Source: Typhlomys cinereus (taxonomy: Eukaryota > Chordata > Mammalia > Rodentia > Platacanthomyidae). Taken from it: a stretch of 64,000 nucleotides of DNA. The stretch covers positions 1,144,685 to 1,208,684 of the forward strand of contig JALPQD010000403.1 in assembly GCA_023101885.1 (NCBI GenBank). Direction: 5' to 3'. Position 1 is the first letter of the stretch; the number at the start of each line of letters is the position of its first letter. Position numbers and translations under genes: made by a program. Below the pieces are notes generated by a model. That model was not told the DNA's origin, ran no database searches, and saw only the letters and a list, made by a program, of their open reading frames with translations. This document shows positions 20,347 through 31,867 of this stretch, in pieces.

Positions 20347-20960
20347 AAGAAATTGAAAGTAAATATGAAAACAACAACAAACCATAATTCAGAACACCAA
20401 AGACCCTACATTAGTCACCTGGAACTAGACCAGCCAAATCTCTCCCCATCCTAAAGCTCAGGGAAACTTGTGGAAGAGGGGGGCAGCAAGATAGTAAGAG
20501 CCTAAAGATGATATGCAAGATACTCCACAAGAGTTAGGGCCACAGTAGTCATAATCAGACTTTACATGACCTGCACAATGACTGACATGTCAACAACCCC
20601 CAAAGTCTAGCATGGATCATGGGCACTAGGATCCTTAGAGGCAAAGGATTAACAGTCATAATAGTGTTCCCATACTAAAGGGGAGCCCAAGAAAGAGCTC
20701 TAGGCAGTGCTACTGAGTCCTTACACCTCACTAGAGAGGAAGACGCAGAGGGAAGTTTGACATTCACACTAAAGGATGCTCCAGAGGATGGGGGGGTGGG
20801 ATGGAGAAGGGGAGGGAGGGGGATGAAAGAAAGGGGAAAAGGGGGGGAGGGTGCAAAGGGGACTGAGTAAGGGTGGAGAGAGGGAGAGGACCAGGGTACC
20901 TATTGAGCTTGCATGATTGGGGAAAAAATTAATTAAAAAAGAAGAAATTGAAAGTAAATA
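20347..20960 (+). mobile_element. L1 3' UTR fragment (~575 bp) with 19-bp TSD
   Basis: The insert 20366-20941 is bounded by a perfect 19-bp duplication AAGAAATTGAAAGTAAATA (20347-20365 and 20942-20960), whose left copy sits at the end of the B4 tail. It is the longest copy here of the G-rich L1 3' UTR lineage: a CTCTCCCCATCCTAAAGCTC block, TAAGAGCCTAAAGATG, GGATCCTTAGAGGCAAAGG, the AGTGTTCCCATACTAAAGG block, then the polypurine tract. It supplies upstream sequence missing from the shorter copies and links them to the copy at 51730. Confidence 0.85.
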
Positions 20961-21294
20961 GACATAAGGAGGTTGGTTGCCACTACCAACAGATAATGGC
21001 CGTTGTCCATATTGTGCCCCCATGAAAGCGCTTTAACCAATGATTTTAGATCTTGTCAGGTCAACACCGGAGACCATCACATATATCTAAAGAAACATGA
21101 AACTGTATTGTCTTAAAGTTATTCTATAAAGATATTGAATTGTTACTTCATGAAATGTTATAGAAGGAACAATCTCTTCAAACATCATTCTTTATATAAC
21201 TAAAGGTATGACTGTTTGGTAAAAAGATATTTATACATGGACAAAACACCATGAAAAGTTCATATCCAAGTACAGGAATGTAACAAACCCAATT
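20961..21294. other. Non-coding DNA between two L1 fragments
   Basis: AT-rich sequence. It may be older L1, but I cannot support a family. Confidence 0.35.
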
Positions 21295-21646
21295 AAAACT
21301 CATGTGGGAAAGTCTAGCATTTGCTAAAGGCACCAAGATCCTTGGAGGCAAGGGATTGACAGCCACAGTAGTGTTCCTGTGCTTAAGGGGAACATGGGAA
21401 AGGGTTCAGAGAAATGCCACTGGGTCCTTGTACATCATCGGAGAAGAGGACCCAGAGGAGAGTCTGGCATGCACATTAAAGGATTCTCCAGGGATTGGGG
21501 GGGGGGTACTGGAGGATGGGGAGGGAGGGGTAAGGGGAGGGAGAGCAGGGGGGTCGGGGGGGAGGAGGAGGGAAGGAGGGAACCGGTGTTTGTATGAGCG
21601 GAAATAATAATAAAAAATGTTTAAAAAAAAAAAACTCATGTGGGAA
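21295..21646 (+). mobile_element. L1 3' UTR fragment with 16-bp TSD
   Basis: The insert 21311-21630 lies between identical copies of AAAACTCATGTGGGAA (21295-21310 and 21631-21646). It contains AGGCACCAAGATCCTTGGAG, the AGTGTTCCTGTGCTTAAGG block, a G-rich polypurine tract and an oligo(A) tail after AATAATAATAAAAAATG. It is nearly identical to 11363-11648, which suggests both came from a recently active L1. Confidence 0.85.
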
Positions 21647-23140
21647 GCCCTGGTTAAACCCAGTGTGTCTCAAAGCAAAAGGAAAACACAGGAAGGCATA
21701 CAAGTGGGAGGGGGGCTTGGTGGGAGGAAGGCAGTTGATGGACTGTGAGAGGAAGAAGAGAGAGTGGAGGGATGTGTGTAACTAGAATATATTCTACAGG
21801 TGTATGAATTGTTAAAGAATAAATTAGTTAAAAAGATCTTGTCATCTTAAGGGCTGCATTCTGGATGGGAAGAATAGATAATAAAATAGTATTGCAATGT
21901 TTTGATAAAGGATACAAGGAAATAGAGCAGAGAGGGATGAGAAGTTGTTGCAGTTGGAGATAATGAATGGTTAAGAGCAATTAATTCCCTGAGGTGACCA
22001 AGGCAAAGAGGAGGTACAGGCGCCCTCCTGTGGTCACCTAAGGCAAGGCATGCGGGCCTGGGGAAGAGGAGGATGAAGGATGCTTCTAGCGCCGCTGAGG
22101 AGTCCCTGTGCTAGTAATAAACCCAGGGACGGAGGAGTAACTCCATGCTGACCATGCATGACCTGTGAAGTCGCTGAACAAGCACCCTGCACTAGCATAA
22201 ACAGAAACAGAGGGTGACACTGGCCGTGTCCCCAAGAATTACCCAACTAACTACGTGAGACCCAACCGCAGCTACGGTGAACCTGGAACTACGGCTCACA
22301 GTCATTTGCTTCGACTCAAAGCGATGTAGAATTCACCAGATAATCTGCAGCAACAAATTATCCTAAGTGTCACCTTCAGCCCGCGGTCAGGTCTGGGGCT
22401 GTCGGTCAGCACTACACAGCCTGGAATTTGTACTGAAACTTGACGCTCGTCACTCTTCCTACAGGGTCAAAATTGGGACCTAGACATTAAAGTGGGTTTT
22501 ATTAGATAAGTGTTGGAACAGAGTGACAGAGTTGTGGCTGTCTGTCCCCCAGCCCTCGACGTGTCATGTTGGACCCCGGAGTCATTCTGGACCTGATTTT
22601 TTTCCTTTCTGAGGTTTGGAAACGGACTTTTACGGTCACCTGGCACTTTGCTACTTACCAGGAATTTCTGCGCTAATTATTCCCTTTGAGACCAAGACCA
22701 ACGTGTGAGGTTGTTAAGCAAAGACTGTGTCGGGAGAACGAGTCATTAATTGCTCAGTGTCTGTGAGGCTCGGGAGAGGCAGGGCTTGAACTTCTGACCC
22801 AGAGTGGACTCCCACGAAAGAGCAGCCCTTGCCCCCTGCCCACCTGGACTCGCACCATCAGTCTGCTCCGCCCATCCCATAGGAGCACCTGCCCTTCTTG
22901 AAAGATCTTCGCTGATTGGCCCAGCCTATGTTTCCCTTGAAACAGGAAGTCTCTCCGGGCAATGATAGTAGAAGTGAGCTGGCCTTTCTTCTCAGAACAC
23001 CTTTGTGTAAAGGACCCTTGATTTCTTTTTCTTTCAGCCTTGTATTATGATTGATTCATTTACACGTGGGGCTGTTGACACGTGGGGCTGTCGGTTTGTG
23101 AACTTCTTAGGACAGTGTCTGCCATTGAGACAGGTGATGA
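21647..23140. other. Largely non-repetitive DNA
   Basis: About 1.5 kb without an identified interspersed repeat, apart from a short nested hairpin at 21992-22039 (see findings). No open frame over about 70 codons. GC content rises toward 22,800. Confidence 0.4.
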
Positions 23141-23142
23141 AA

Positions 23143-23325
23143 GCAGATGCTTAAGCACGTGGGCTTCCGGAGCCAGGCTCCCGAGGACAGGTTCCCCACT
23201 TATCAGCACGCAGGAGGCTACTTATCTCTGCGCCTTCATTTGAAAGCAGTGAACACATGTAAATCACTAGCAGGTAATCGCTGTGAAAGCACCTAAGCAT
23301 GAACGAGTAGTGAAACTGATCCTCT
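23143..23325 (+). mobile_element. MIR SINE
   Basis: The MIR order is visible: GCAGATGCTTAAGCACGTGG, CTTCCGGAGCCAGGCTCCC, a CCACTTATCAGC block, TTATCTCTGCGCCTTCATTT, then GTAATCGCTGTGAAAGCACC. It is strongly diverged, so it predates the rodent radiation. Confidence 0.75.
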
Positions 23326-23995
23326 GTCACATGGCCAAACAATAGGAAAATTCTCCCCAGTCGTTAGAAGGCAGTGACAGCACCCTTGTGATCACAAGAA
23401 TCACAGTCACCAGGTGTTCCAGAAAGTTCTGCCAAGTGAATGAGCAACTATATGTAAATCAGGGACTCGAGTGAAATGGAACTGTTACTTACCTTACTCT
23501 AAGTATAGTCATAGCTCCCTGGTCCATATCTGCCACATGAGGCTTCCGCTTCCTCAACACAAGTATACGAGGGAAACTCAAAGAATCAAGTTTAAGGCAC
23601 TAGAGTTAATTCGCCCAATGAAAATCATAGGTCTGCAGAAGGAAGAGTCAGGCTCATTGCTAACAAATATTCTGCACAGTAAGGAATTGTTGTTTTATTT
23701 CCTTTCCACAATTTGCAGCCTAGGTCTTGGGGTCTGAAACCCCAAGAATATATAGATAGGGTGGACAGTCTGAAAGGAATATAGAGTTCCTTTCTGTCCT
23801 TTACAGTGTTTGGCTTAAGAGAAGACCACCGAGGAAAACTACCAACTAAGAGGTTTTCACATGAAGCTTGTGTGAATATGTGCATACATGTTTCCATGTG
23901 TCTGTTTTATCAAGTCATTGAAGGGAAAGTAGTAGGTTAAAGGAACATGGAAAGGGAATGTTTATTTGACAAGATGTAACTCTTAAAAAATCAAT
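23326..23995. other. Non-coding DNA, nothing recognised
   Basis: No recognised repeat or gene. The 88- and 90-codon frames overlap on opposite strands. Confidence 0.4.
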
Positions 23996-23997
23996 TC

Positions 23998-24235
23998 TGG
24001 GGCTGTAGAGATAGCTCAGGGGTTAAGACTCTGCCTCACAAGCAGAAGGTCCTGAGTTAGGATCCCAGGTCCCAAGTAAAAAAAACACCAATCAGAAAGG
24101 GTGGCAGCCTGCACTTCCAGCCCTAGTGGTTGGAGCCTGGGAAATCCCAGAGCAAAAGAAAAAGGAGGAAGAAGGGATCCAGGATGATTCCCCGAAGTCA
24201 CTCTTGGTCCTCCACAAGGACACATGTGCCCTCTA

Positions 24236-24286
<51 letters not shown>

Positions 24287-24290
24287 CAGT
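23998..24290 (+). mobile_element. B2-superfamily SINE with (CA)n tail
   Basis: Head GGGGCTGTAGAGATAGCTC, B-box-like GAGTTAGGATCCC, body with GAGCCTGGGAAATCCCAGAG and GGATGATTCCCCGAAGTCAC, and a (CA)n tail at about 24239-24281. More diverged than the 10336 copy and of the older GGTCCCAAGT subtype. Confidence 0.85.
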
Positions 24291-24503
24291 TCTTTCTGAT
24301 CAAATATAGGCAAACTTTTGTGGAAAATCAAGAAAAAAAAAACAGAAAGTATGTAATATCTGTATATCACATTCCATATATAGCTTTGATAAATTAATAC
24401 TATACAAATACTATACATACATGAATACAAATAAAAATATCTCAAAATTTTTATTACAATCTTTTTGTTCAAGTGAAAAATTTGTCATAGCAGAAATGTG
24501 ATA

Positions 24504-24543
24504 AGAATAGATAACTTGGTCAAAGAATAGATAACTTGGTCAA
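24504..24543. repeat. 20-bp tandem duplication
   Basis: AGAATAGATAACTTGGTCAA occurs twice in immediate succession with no mismatch. This is a small recent duplication in AT-rich DNA. Confidence 0.95.
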
Positions 24544-24960
24544 ATAAATGGTATTGATACAAGGATATTATAAAGGGTTTGTAAGAAACTGTGAATGCCT
24601 ACAATATATAATGCATCAACAGGGAAAGATTTCAAAAACTATTTATTTTCTAACAAAAGAGAATTTCATAGCAACGTAATAATACTTATAAAGCAAATTT
24701 AGAAAATTGTAAAAGCCAGGAACTTTCAATGATACTGCTGAAAACAGTAGCTGAATTGTGTTTTGATCTCCCAAACACCTCAAATTAATCAAAACAAACG
24801 TGAGGGTAGGAAAAATAAATCTCCAGGTGATGTCTTTAGCAACACAGAGTGGTAGATAATCCTCCACGCTCCTGAGTAAGGGGGGTGGATGCTGGAGGTG
24901 GATTAGCAGCGTGGGACTCCATTTAGAAACAGCAAGGGAAGACTGAAAGGAACGGCCAGC
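24544..24960. other. AT-rich non-coding DNA, nothing recognised
   Basis: AT-rich, with no recognised repeat or gene. Confidence 0.35.
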
Positions 24961-24971
24961 AAAAACTCAAG

Positions 24972-25300
24972 TCCTGGGACTGAGAAGACAGCTCAGCAGT
25001 TAAAGCACATGATTCACAAGCAAAGGGACCAGAATACATACACCATGTAAGGTGCCAGAGGAGCATAGTGGTCTGGCTGTAATTCCATCTCTGAAAGGCA
25101 GAACCTGGGAATCCTCCCGAGCAAGCTGGCTAGCAACACCAGCCCTGCTGGTGAGCTCTGAATTTATCCTTGAAACAGTAGTTGGAAGATCGAACAATGA
25201 TGATTTCTGATCTCACCCTCAGGCCTTAACACATGTGGGCCCAACTACAAGCAAACATATACATATACACGTGGACTCAACCACTCACACATATGTGAAC
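24972..25300 (+). mobile_element. Diverged tRNA-headed SINE (B4/B2-like)
   Basis: Head GGGACTGAGAAGACAGCTCA with CACAAGCAAAGGGACC. The body has AATTCCATCTCTGAAAGGCA, and the 3' part GATCTCACCCTCAGGCC is followed by CATATACATATACACGTGG. The middle resembles B4 more than the (CA)n-tailed SINE. Confidence 0.5.
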
Positions 25301-25789
25301 AAAAGCTTCATATCCAAGATTGGTAAATCATAGTGGGGGGGGGGGGTCTGAGGAAAGCCACGGTGGCCTGTGTATAGTATGGATCCTCCTCAGTACCCCT
25401 CTTCTTAAAGAGAAAACACCTAGTGTCACCCAAACAAAACCTACAGGTAATATCTGCCAAAACAGTTGATGAGGATATGTCTTCGTGAGCCCCGAATTGT
25501 AAGTACACAGGAACAAAGTACCTATAGCTACCAGGAGACAATGAGACATCAACAACAACATCAAACAGAAACTCCAAACAGTATTAATTAGGAAGCAGCA
25601 GAGGCTGATCTGAGAACAGTAGTTTAAAAGGAAAAAGGGATTTTTTTTAGCTATTTTGTTATTCAAATGAAAAGACTGAGTCAGTCAGAGGGAAGTAGAG
25701 ACCACATTGACATCACACATTTTGACAGCAACACTTGTGCCAAGGGATGATGGACAGGCATAGTCAAGATGTCAAGGTTCATCAGGTCC

Positions 25790-26585
25790 CAGTTACTGCA
25801 AACTAGAGCAAGAACCTATGACAGGAGAGGGTATGGGCCCCAGGGGGTACAAGTTATGATGGGTTGGCTATAAAGCCACATATCAAACTGCCTTTTAAAC
25901 TATTATCATATACCATAGGTTGGAGGAACACTCAGCGCTTCAATATAGATAGAGCTCCCTGCTGCAATAGAAGTATTTATGACAGAAAAACATAACTGGC
26001 CAAAGTGCAGAAAATAGATGATTGTTTATTGCTAGGTCCTAAACAGGACATTAAGCCACCACCACCTCCACTCCAAAGCGTATAGAACATTGAAGAAGAG
26101 GGGGCATAAAGATCGTAGAGCTTGAAGTGGGACAAGGGTGCAGCCGGACATTATCTCCTGGACATGACAGGGTTGTGATATCTGTGACTTCACAGCAGCT
26201 ATGTATATATCCACAAGACATGCACGGGAATTGTCCCATCAACATTTCACCATGGAAGGGGAAAGATCTCAAGAGGTTCCACGCCTCCCTGAGAGACTGA
26301 TGAGGACTGATGCTGACGGGGAAGAAAAGCAAAATGCTTTCCTCAGGGTTATACTTGCTAATGTATGGTTCTTGCTCCAGCAAACACCCAGGTATATGTC
26401 ACTAAAACCAGATGAAACACGGTTGGCCACACATTTGAAAAGATTTAAAAATAGGAGGGAGTCTGGCAGAGGACAAGAAGGGTTGTAAGAGAAAGAGAGA
26501 GGGATGGGATTGGGGAGTAAGGAACAAAAAATATTATATATTGATGATATTCATGTGTGTGGCACTAAAATAATACAAAGGAAGG
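25790..26585 (+). mobile_element. L1 3' UTR, second lineage
   Basis: An extended rodent L1 3' UTR: CATATCAAACTGCCTTTTAA, CCTGGACATGACAGGG, CCACAAGACATGCACGGG, AACATTTCACCATGGAAGG, AAAATAGGAGGGAGTCTGG and a GA-rich tail before an AT-rich end. The same blocks, in the same order, occur in house mouse L1/Lx 3' UTRs as I remember them, and here at 14045-15815, 35330-35870 and 43200-43925. The 110-codon antisense and 95-codon sense frames in it are incidental. Confidence 0.8.
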
Positions 26586-26746
26586 AAAAAACTTTCGAAG
26601 GCAAAGATTTTTTAGTCTGGCAAACCAACCTTCAAGTTTGCACCTCGAGACAATTCCATATATAAAAACTCAAAAACTCAACAAGTATTATTTGCATGAG
26701 GAATCTGCACAAATAGATAACACAACACGCTACCCAATCAAAATCC

Positions 26747-26982
26747 TAGGCAACTATTTTTTTCCACTCATACAAACTTCATAGGTACCCCAGTCCCCTC
26801 CCTTCCTCCACCCCTTCCCGCATCCCCTTGCTCCCTCCCCCACTTTCCCCTTCCCTTCCCCCCTCCCTTTCTCCCAGTGTCCCCCATCCCTGGAGCATCC
26901 CTCAGAGTGCATGTCAAACTTCCCTCTGGGTCCTCCTCTCTGATGAGATGTAAGGACTCAGTAGCATAGGCAACTATTTTTT
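26747..26982 (-). mobile_element. L1 3' UTR fragment, antisense, with 16-bp TSD
   Basis: The insert 26763-26966 lies between perfect copies of TAGGCAACTATTTTTT (26747-26762 and 26967-26982). On the minus strand it reads through the same GGACCCAGAGGGAAGTTTG block, G-rich polypurine tract and TATGAGTGG end as the copies at 16970 and 20366. At ~204 bases it is one of the shortest. The TSD contains the T-rich side expected of L1 endonuclease cleavage. Confidence 0.85.
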
Positions 26983-26999
26983 GAGAAATTGACAATGTG

Positions 27000-27670
27000 A
27001 TTAATAAATTCACATGGAAAAGCAAAAAAAAAAAAAAACCTAGAGTAGCCAAAATGACTTTGACAGCAAAGGGTTTTGTTCACAAATTATTGCAAAGTTT
27101 TACTAATCACTACAGTGTGGTACTGGCTGAAATGTACACCAGGAGAGGAGATAACAGAAAAGAGGGTTAGCAAATGTCGTGCTGTATGTATGGAGAACTT
27201 ACTTTCCACCAAGATGTGCAGACAATCAAATGAACAAAAACAGTAACGAAGGAAGAAGTGTTCAAGGGTAAGATAAGGGAAAGGACAGTTTAAAAGCAGA
27301 AGACTCCTTAGCTGTGTCTGGCTACTGCTGACTGAGACTGATAAGCCAACAGACTCTTGGTATATCAGAGGGAATGAACACTAGGATTAAAATAAAATTG
27401 GAGCCTAGAGTTCAAGACTTAAGAAGCGATGGCTTCTATAACCATTTTTACAGTGCTTAAAGTAGGAAACCAGCAAATAACGTCTACAGAAGATAATTCT
27501 GGCTTTCAAAGAACTCATTACTGTAAATATAATTATTAGAACATAAACACGTGCAAATCTTCCTGAGTACCAAAGTCAATATCTAATAAAAATCCAGTAA
27601 AGCACAGCATGTTCACAGCAAGGGCCATGTCATGGGTCTCAGTAAATCAAAGTTGACGTGTGTCCTCTAC
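27000..27670. other. AT-rich, possibly old L1-derived DNA
   Basis: Phrases such as AGTGTGGTACTGGCTG and CAAGATGTGCAGACAATC fit old L1 ORF2 3' sequence, but the match is too weak to bound. No gene recognised. Confidence 0.3.
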
Positions 27671-27674
27671 AAGA

Positions 27675-27772
27675 GGAAAAGGGTCGCAGTGTGGTGGTGC
27701 ATAGCTGTACTCCCAGGGTTCAGGAGCCTAAGGCAGGAGGATCATGGGTTTGAGGTGAGTCTGGGCTTTAGA
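27675..27772 (+). mobile_element. B1 SINE monomer fragment
   Basis: GTGGTGGTGCATAGCTGTAC, CCCAGGGTTCAGGAG, AGGCAGGAGGATCATGGG and GTCTGGGCTTTAG follow the B1 (7SL-derived) order. It is diverged and lacks a full tail. Confidence 0.7.
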
Positions 27773-27784
27773 AAAAAACAAATG

Positions 27785-28055
27785 TATCAAGGGTAAGGGA
27801 TCTGGTTCTTGGGTTAAAGTCTTTGCCTCCCAAGCCAAAGGACCTGAGTTCAAATCCTGAGATCCCACCAAATGCCAGAAAACTATGGTGGTGGCCTGTA
27901 ATTCTGACCCTAGAAGGCAGAGCCTGGTAAACTCCAGAGCAAAACAATAAGGAGGTAGAGTGATCCAGAATGAATCCTGATACCACCCTTGGGCCTCCAC
28001 AGACACACACAAGTGCCCTCTACACACATACAAATACACACACATGTATCAAGTT
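27785..28055 (+). mobile_element. B2-superfamily SINE, diverged
   Basis: Head GTAAGGGATCTGGTTCTTGG, B-box-like GAGTTCAAATCC, body with AGAGCCTGGTAAACTCCAGA and GATCCAGAATGAATCCTGA, and a degraded CA tail. It is clearly older than the 23998 copy. Confidence 0.7.
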
Positions 28056-28488
28056 TACTAATAAGAAAAACTCAAAGTCTACTACATAAAGGAGACAAAA
28101 TATGTAAGCAAAAAGGTTCAGAAAGGGAAAGGCTAAAGATGATATGAGCTAAATTCTACTGAAGTGGAGTTCTTGTCATAGTCCATTCGTGGGACTAAGA
28201 AAATGATTTGTGATGTTCAAGGTTGTAGCTTATGACTGCAAAACATCAATATTTATGACAAGCAGTGATTATGGATGAAGGAGAACTTTTCAAGCTCCAA
28301 AGACAGTGAATACCATTGGTTGTGCTCAGGAGAAAAATAGTGATATTAAATATCAATATCAATAAAGATAAATGGGAAAGCAGTAAAACCAATATTACAC
28401 AACAGAAAAAAAGGATTAAAAAGCAGAAACAATTAGAAAACTTACAAATGAAAAAATAATAATAATTAAAAGCTATTGTTTGAGGAGC
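28056..28488. other. AT-rich non-coding DNA, nothing recognised
   Basis: AT-rich sequence with A-rich runs near 28380-28470. No family recognised. Confidence 0.35.
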
Positions 28489-28489
28489 T

Positions 28490-28880
28490 GTTGCAGTTTG
28501 CCTGCATAGTTGCTGATAAATGACCATCAAATGGCTTAAGAGAACAAGGAGTTTATTTTCTTATTGATAGTCCAGTTACAGTTCTGAGTCCAGCTTGCCA
28601 GGAGAGCACACACCAACACCAGGGCCGAGGGAACTGGCCACACCATTACCACATACCACACAGACAATCCTTACTTGCCAAACCAGCAGCCAACTCTCAG
28701 TATTTTATTCACCTGTTCAGGGCCTAGTCCCACCCACCATAGGCTGGGCCTTCCCTATCCGCTAAACAATCTCCTGCAGGTTTGCTCTGGGCCTAACCCA
28801 ACCACTAATTCTCCACAAATGTGCCCAGAGCTCAAACCCTCAACCAAAGTTGACACCTGTGCCTAACTTTGACAGGAGCA
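28490..28880 (-). mobile_element. MaLR LTR, ORR1-like, antisense
   Basis: On the minus strand this is the same LTR as at 17953 and 32310: AGTTGACACCTG (complement at about 28849), the GGGTTAGGCCCAGAGC block, and the ATAAGAGAATAAACTCC-type polyadenylation region now seen as GGAGTTTATTTTCTTATTG at about 28548. No internal sequence is attached. Confidence 0.75.
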
Positions 28881-29645
28881 TATCCACAAAACAGAGGAAA
28901 CGCTGGCAAATAGGAACTCAACAGACAGACAATCAGAACAAGACAAGAGAGGAGGAATCAGTCAAGTGCAGAACTACCTTACAATGCTGATCAACTTGGT
29001 GCCCTGGCAAAAACTAGTGATTTCTAGAAGGGCATCATCCACCAAATACAAAAATTTTAAATTATGCAACCCAAGATTAATTACAGTAATTAATAAATTT
29101 CTTAAGAGATTCATTACTATAGAAACTATCAAAAACAAATACGGCGTCTACACGCTCTGGCATCAGATGCAGGTCAGTGCGGCGGCTCAAATGAAGCCCA
29201 GTGAACTTCACAGGCAACAACTGCTTGGGAAGAAGACTTGAGATGGAACAAGGAAGGGTGGAAAGGGTCAGAGGCAAAGGGGGGGCAGTGACATAAATTC
29301 ACTGCATTTACATTTTTAAAAGTTTTTTAATGAACCTGATTTGTTTTTAAAAAAAACTGAAAGAATTCTCAACAAATGCGCCATTCCTAATTATTTCACA
29401 AGAGAATTTAACAACCCTTTCCGGTCAATAATTCTGATGCTGCTTAAACTGTTACAGGACGTGGGGAAAGAATTACAACTCCCGAATTCTTTTCATGAAG
29501 TCATTATTGGCATCAAAATTGTCCTAAAAATAAGTGTGCAATAATTTCACTTAAATAATGATCTGAAAATAAGAGTAAACAGTGTCTTTAAAAAACAATT
29601 CATCATGAACATCGGGAATCATTTTGGGGGGAAAGGGAGGAAAAT
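28881..29645. other. Non-coding DNA, nothing recognised
   Basis: AT-rich with short open frames only. Confidence 0.35.
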
Positions 29646-29647
29646 CT

Positions 29648-29758
29648 GTGATTCTGGCACTTGAGAGGCGGAAGTACGAGGAGAGGCAGACTGAAAGCCA
29701 GCCTGGATTGCAGAATAAGGTCTTGCCTTGAACTTGAACAACCAGAGAAAAACCAATA
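29648..29758 (+). mobile_element. B1-like SINE, degraded
   Basis: GATTCTGGCACTTGAGAGGC, GAGGAGAGGCAGACTG and AGCCAGCCTGGATTGCAG are in B1 order, but the copy is diverged. Confidence 0.55.
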
Positions 29759-29784
29759 TTAGCATGCCCCCATCATATTTATAT

Positions 29785-30170
29785 GAAGTTTATAATCTCC
29801 ATATGTTGTATGTTGAATGTAGCCCCCAAAATTCATGTTCATAATCCCCAAACTAGTATGTCTGCAGTATTTGAAAGTAGGACCTTTGGGAGGTACCAGG
29901 ATTGGATGAGGGAGTTTCTTCACGTGGCATGGGCTGTTTTCTTAGAAAAGGAGGAGGAGACAAGCTGGCATGCTTGCTCTGCCTGGCCATGATGCGCTCC
30001 ACCAAACGAGCACACAGCTTTCACCAGATGCCAAGCAGATGTTGATCGTGCTCTTGGATTTCCAAGCTTCCAGATCCCAGGGCCGGATGAACTTCTGTTC
30101 TTTATATAAATTGTCCAGTCTGAGGATTTGGGAATATAGTAGTAGAAAATGGATTGGGAAACTAAGAAGA
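29785..30170 (+). mobile_element. Old MaLR LTR, MST/MLT-like
   Basis: Begins with TGTATGTTGAATGTAGCCCC and CAAAATTCATGTTCATAATC, then GGACCTTTGGGAGGTACCAG, GGATTTCCAAGCTTCCAGAT and TTATATAAATTGTCCAGTCT. This is the order in the mammal-wide MST/MLT MaLR LTRs. It is older than the rodent-specific LTRs nearby. The 161-codon frame starting at 29970 runs through it and is not credible. Confidence 0.65.
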
Positions 30171-31865
30171 GTCTCCAAAAAGACAATGATACCATTCCCA
30201 CTTGCGTCACGCCGGTGGCCAAAACGCAGCAAGCCCACCTCCTACCCCCGCCCTGTATCCTTGGGGCCACTCAGTAACCACGTGCCTGCTTTGCAAGCCG
30301 CTGCCCCTTTATCTCCGCCGAGCGGGATGCTGGCGGGAGGCTGTATGGTTGGAGGTGTTGCTTCTTCCTGTCTCCTCCCCTCACGCCAAGCTCAGCCCAA
30401 CTTTGCTCCCTCATTCCAATGTCACAGTTTGTTCTGGCAGCAGCATTTGAGGTAGTGTGCTCTTTCTCCAGCACTTGCTTCTGCTGCTAGCCGGGGTCCC
30501 TCCCACAGGCCGGGCTCTGACTCTATGCGCACCTCTGAGCTCAGGATTCTTTCCTAGAGACTTGTGTCCACCAGGCCTCCTCTGATCTCTGCTCCCTGGC
30601 CGGAGCATCATGCCTGCTGACCACACAGCTCCTGCTCCGTCCTGGGTGTCTTAAGAGTCCCTTCCTGACAGCTAAGGGGTCTTCATGTTAAACTGTCTTC
30701 ATTAAAATAGCAGACATGCTTCCCGTCTCCATTTGTCACAACCTAACAAGCATTTTTGAATTTTTAAAAATATCCGCTAAGCAGGAGTTTCCGGACTCTT
30801 CTTTGACACGAGTCCATGGAATCGTAAAGCAAGACTCTTGCAGTGTGGGATATACTCTCACATGGACACTGATTGAAGTTGCAGACAGGGCAACCAGACA
30901 AGAGAATAGGAATGACTTTAATGTCCTTATACTCTGATGTGAGATGGTCAAGGATGCAGTCACAGAGGGAAGAGGCACAGCACTCAAGAGGAAACGCCAC
31001 ATCTACCATCATGTAAGACAGCAAAAAAATGCAGAAATGAATGTATCCTACCATTTGCAAAGAGATGCTGGGAAGACCAACTCAAAGCTGGTCTTTAAAA
31101 GTATTGTATAAAGAGGGAAAGAGAAAAATGAGGTGGAAGGAGAGAAATGGAAACTAACTAGACTTCTGGGAGTATACTTAGTCATAGCATTTGGTTTTGG
31201 AGGTATGAAATATTTTACAACTAAAAAAATGGCATAAATTCCTTTTTTATTATTATAAAACTGAATTTTATAGAATGGTGAACAGTAAGGTGACACAATA
31301 AAAATCTTTACTTAGCTGTATGTAATTGTTTTCAAAATATTAATTCTATATTTCATAAATTGATGACATGTTTCATCGACACGGCGCAGTTCGACCATTA
31401 TATGCATTTATTATATATCAGAAGAAAAATTGAACATTGAAGTGCTTCTAGTATTTGAGCAACTTACAAATTCAACTACAGTGCTGAGTGTCTCAAATGA
31501 TGGTGTTGATAAGCTAAGCTGAGATACTTTTTTAACAGAAAAATCTCAAGTATACTATCTCTCCAGTACCCAGAACTTGAGTGTTCATTTGGCAATACCA
31601 AACAAGCATTACTTGCTTTGATTTTGTGCCTATAAACAGATTCATGTAAGTCAAAACTTTGGGTTATTTCTCTGATTTGCAAGCATGCATTATCTTTTAT
31701 TTTTCTCTGGCAATAACAGAAGAAATGCAAATAGGTTCTGTAGTGCATCTCCCCAATGCTCACGATCTAGTTCATAAGTACACACGATCTGGGAAGGATT
31801 TAGGCATGTAAACTATTTTGTGCACAAATAGCACCAATGAAACCTGTATACAATGTTATTATTGG
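30171..31865. other. Largely non-repetitive DNA, no gene recognised
   Basis: About 1.7 kb, GC-rich at 30,230-30,640 and AT-rich after 31,000. Frames of up to 98 codons overlap on both strands. No domain recognised. Confidence 0.4.
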
Positions 31866-31867
31866 TT

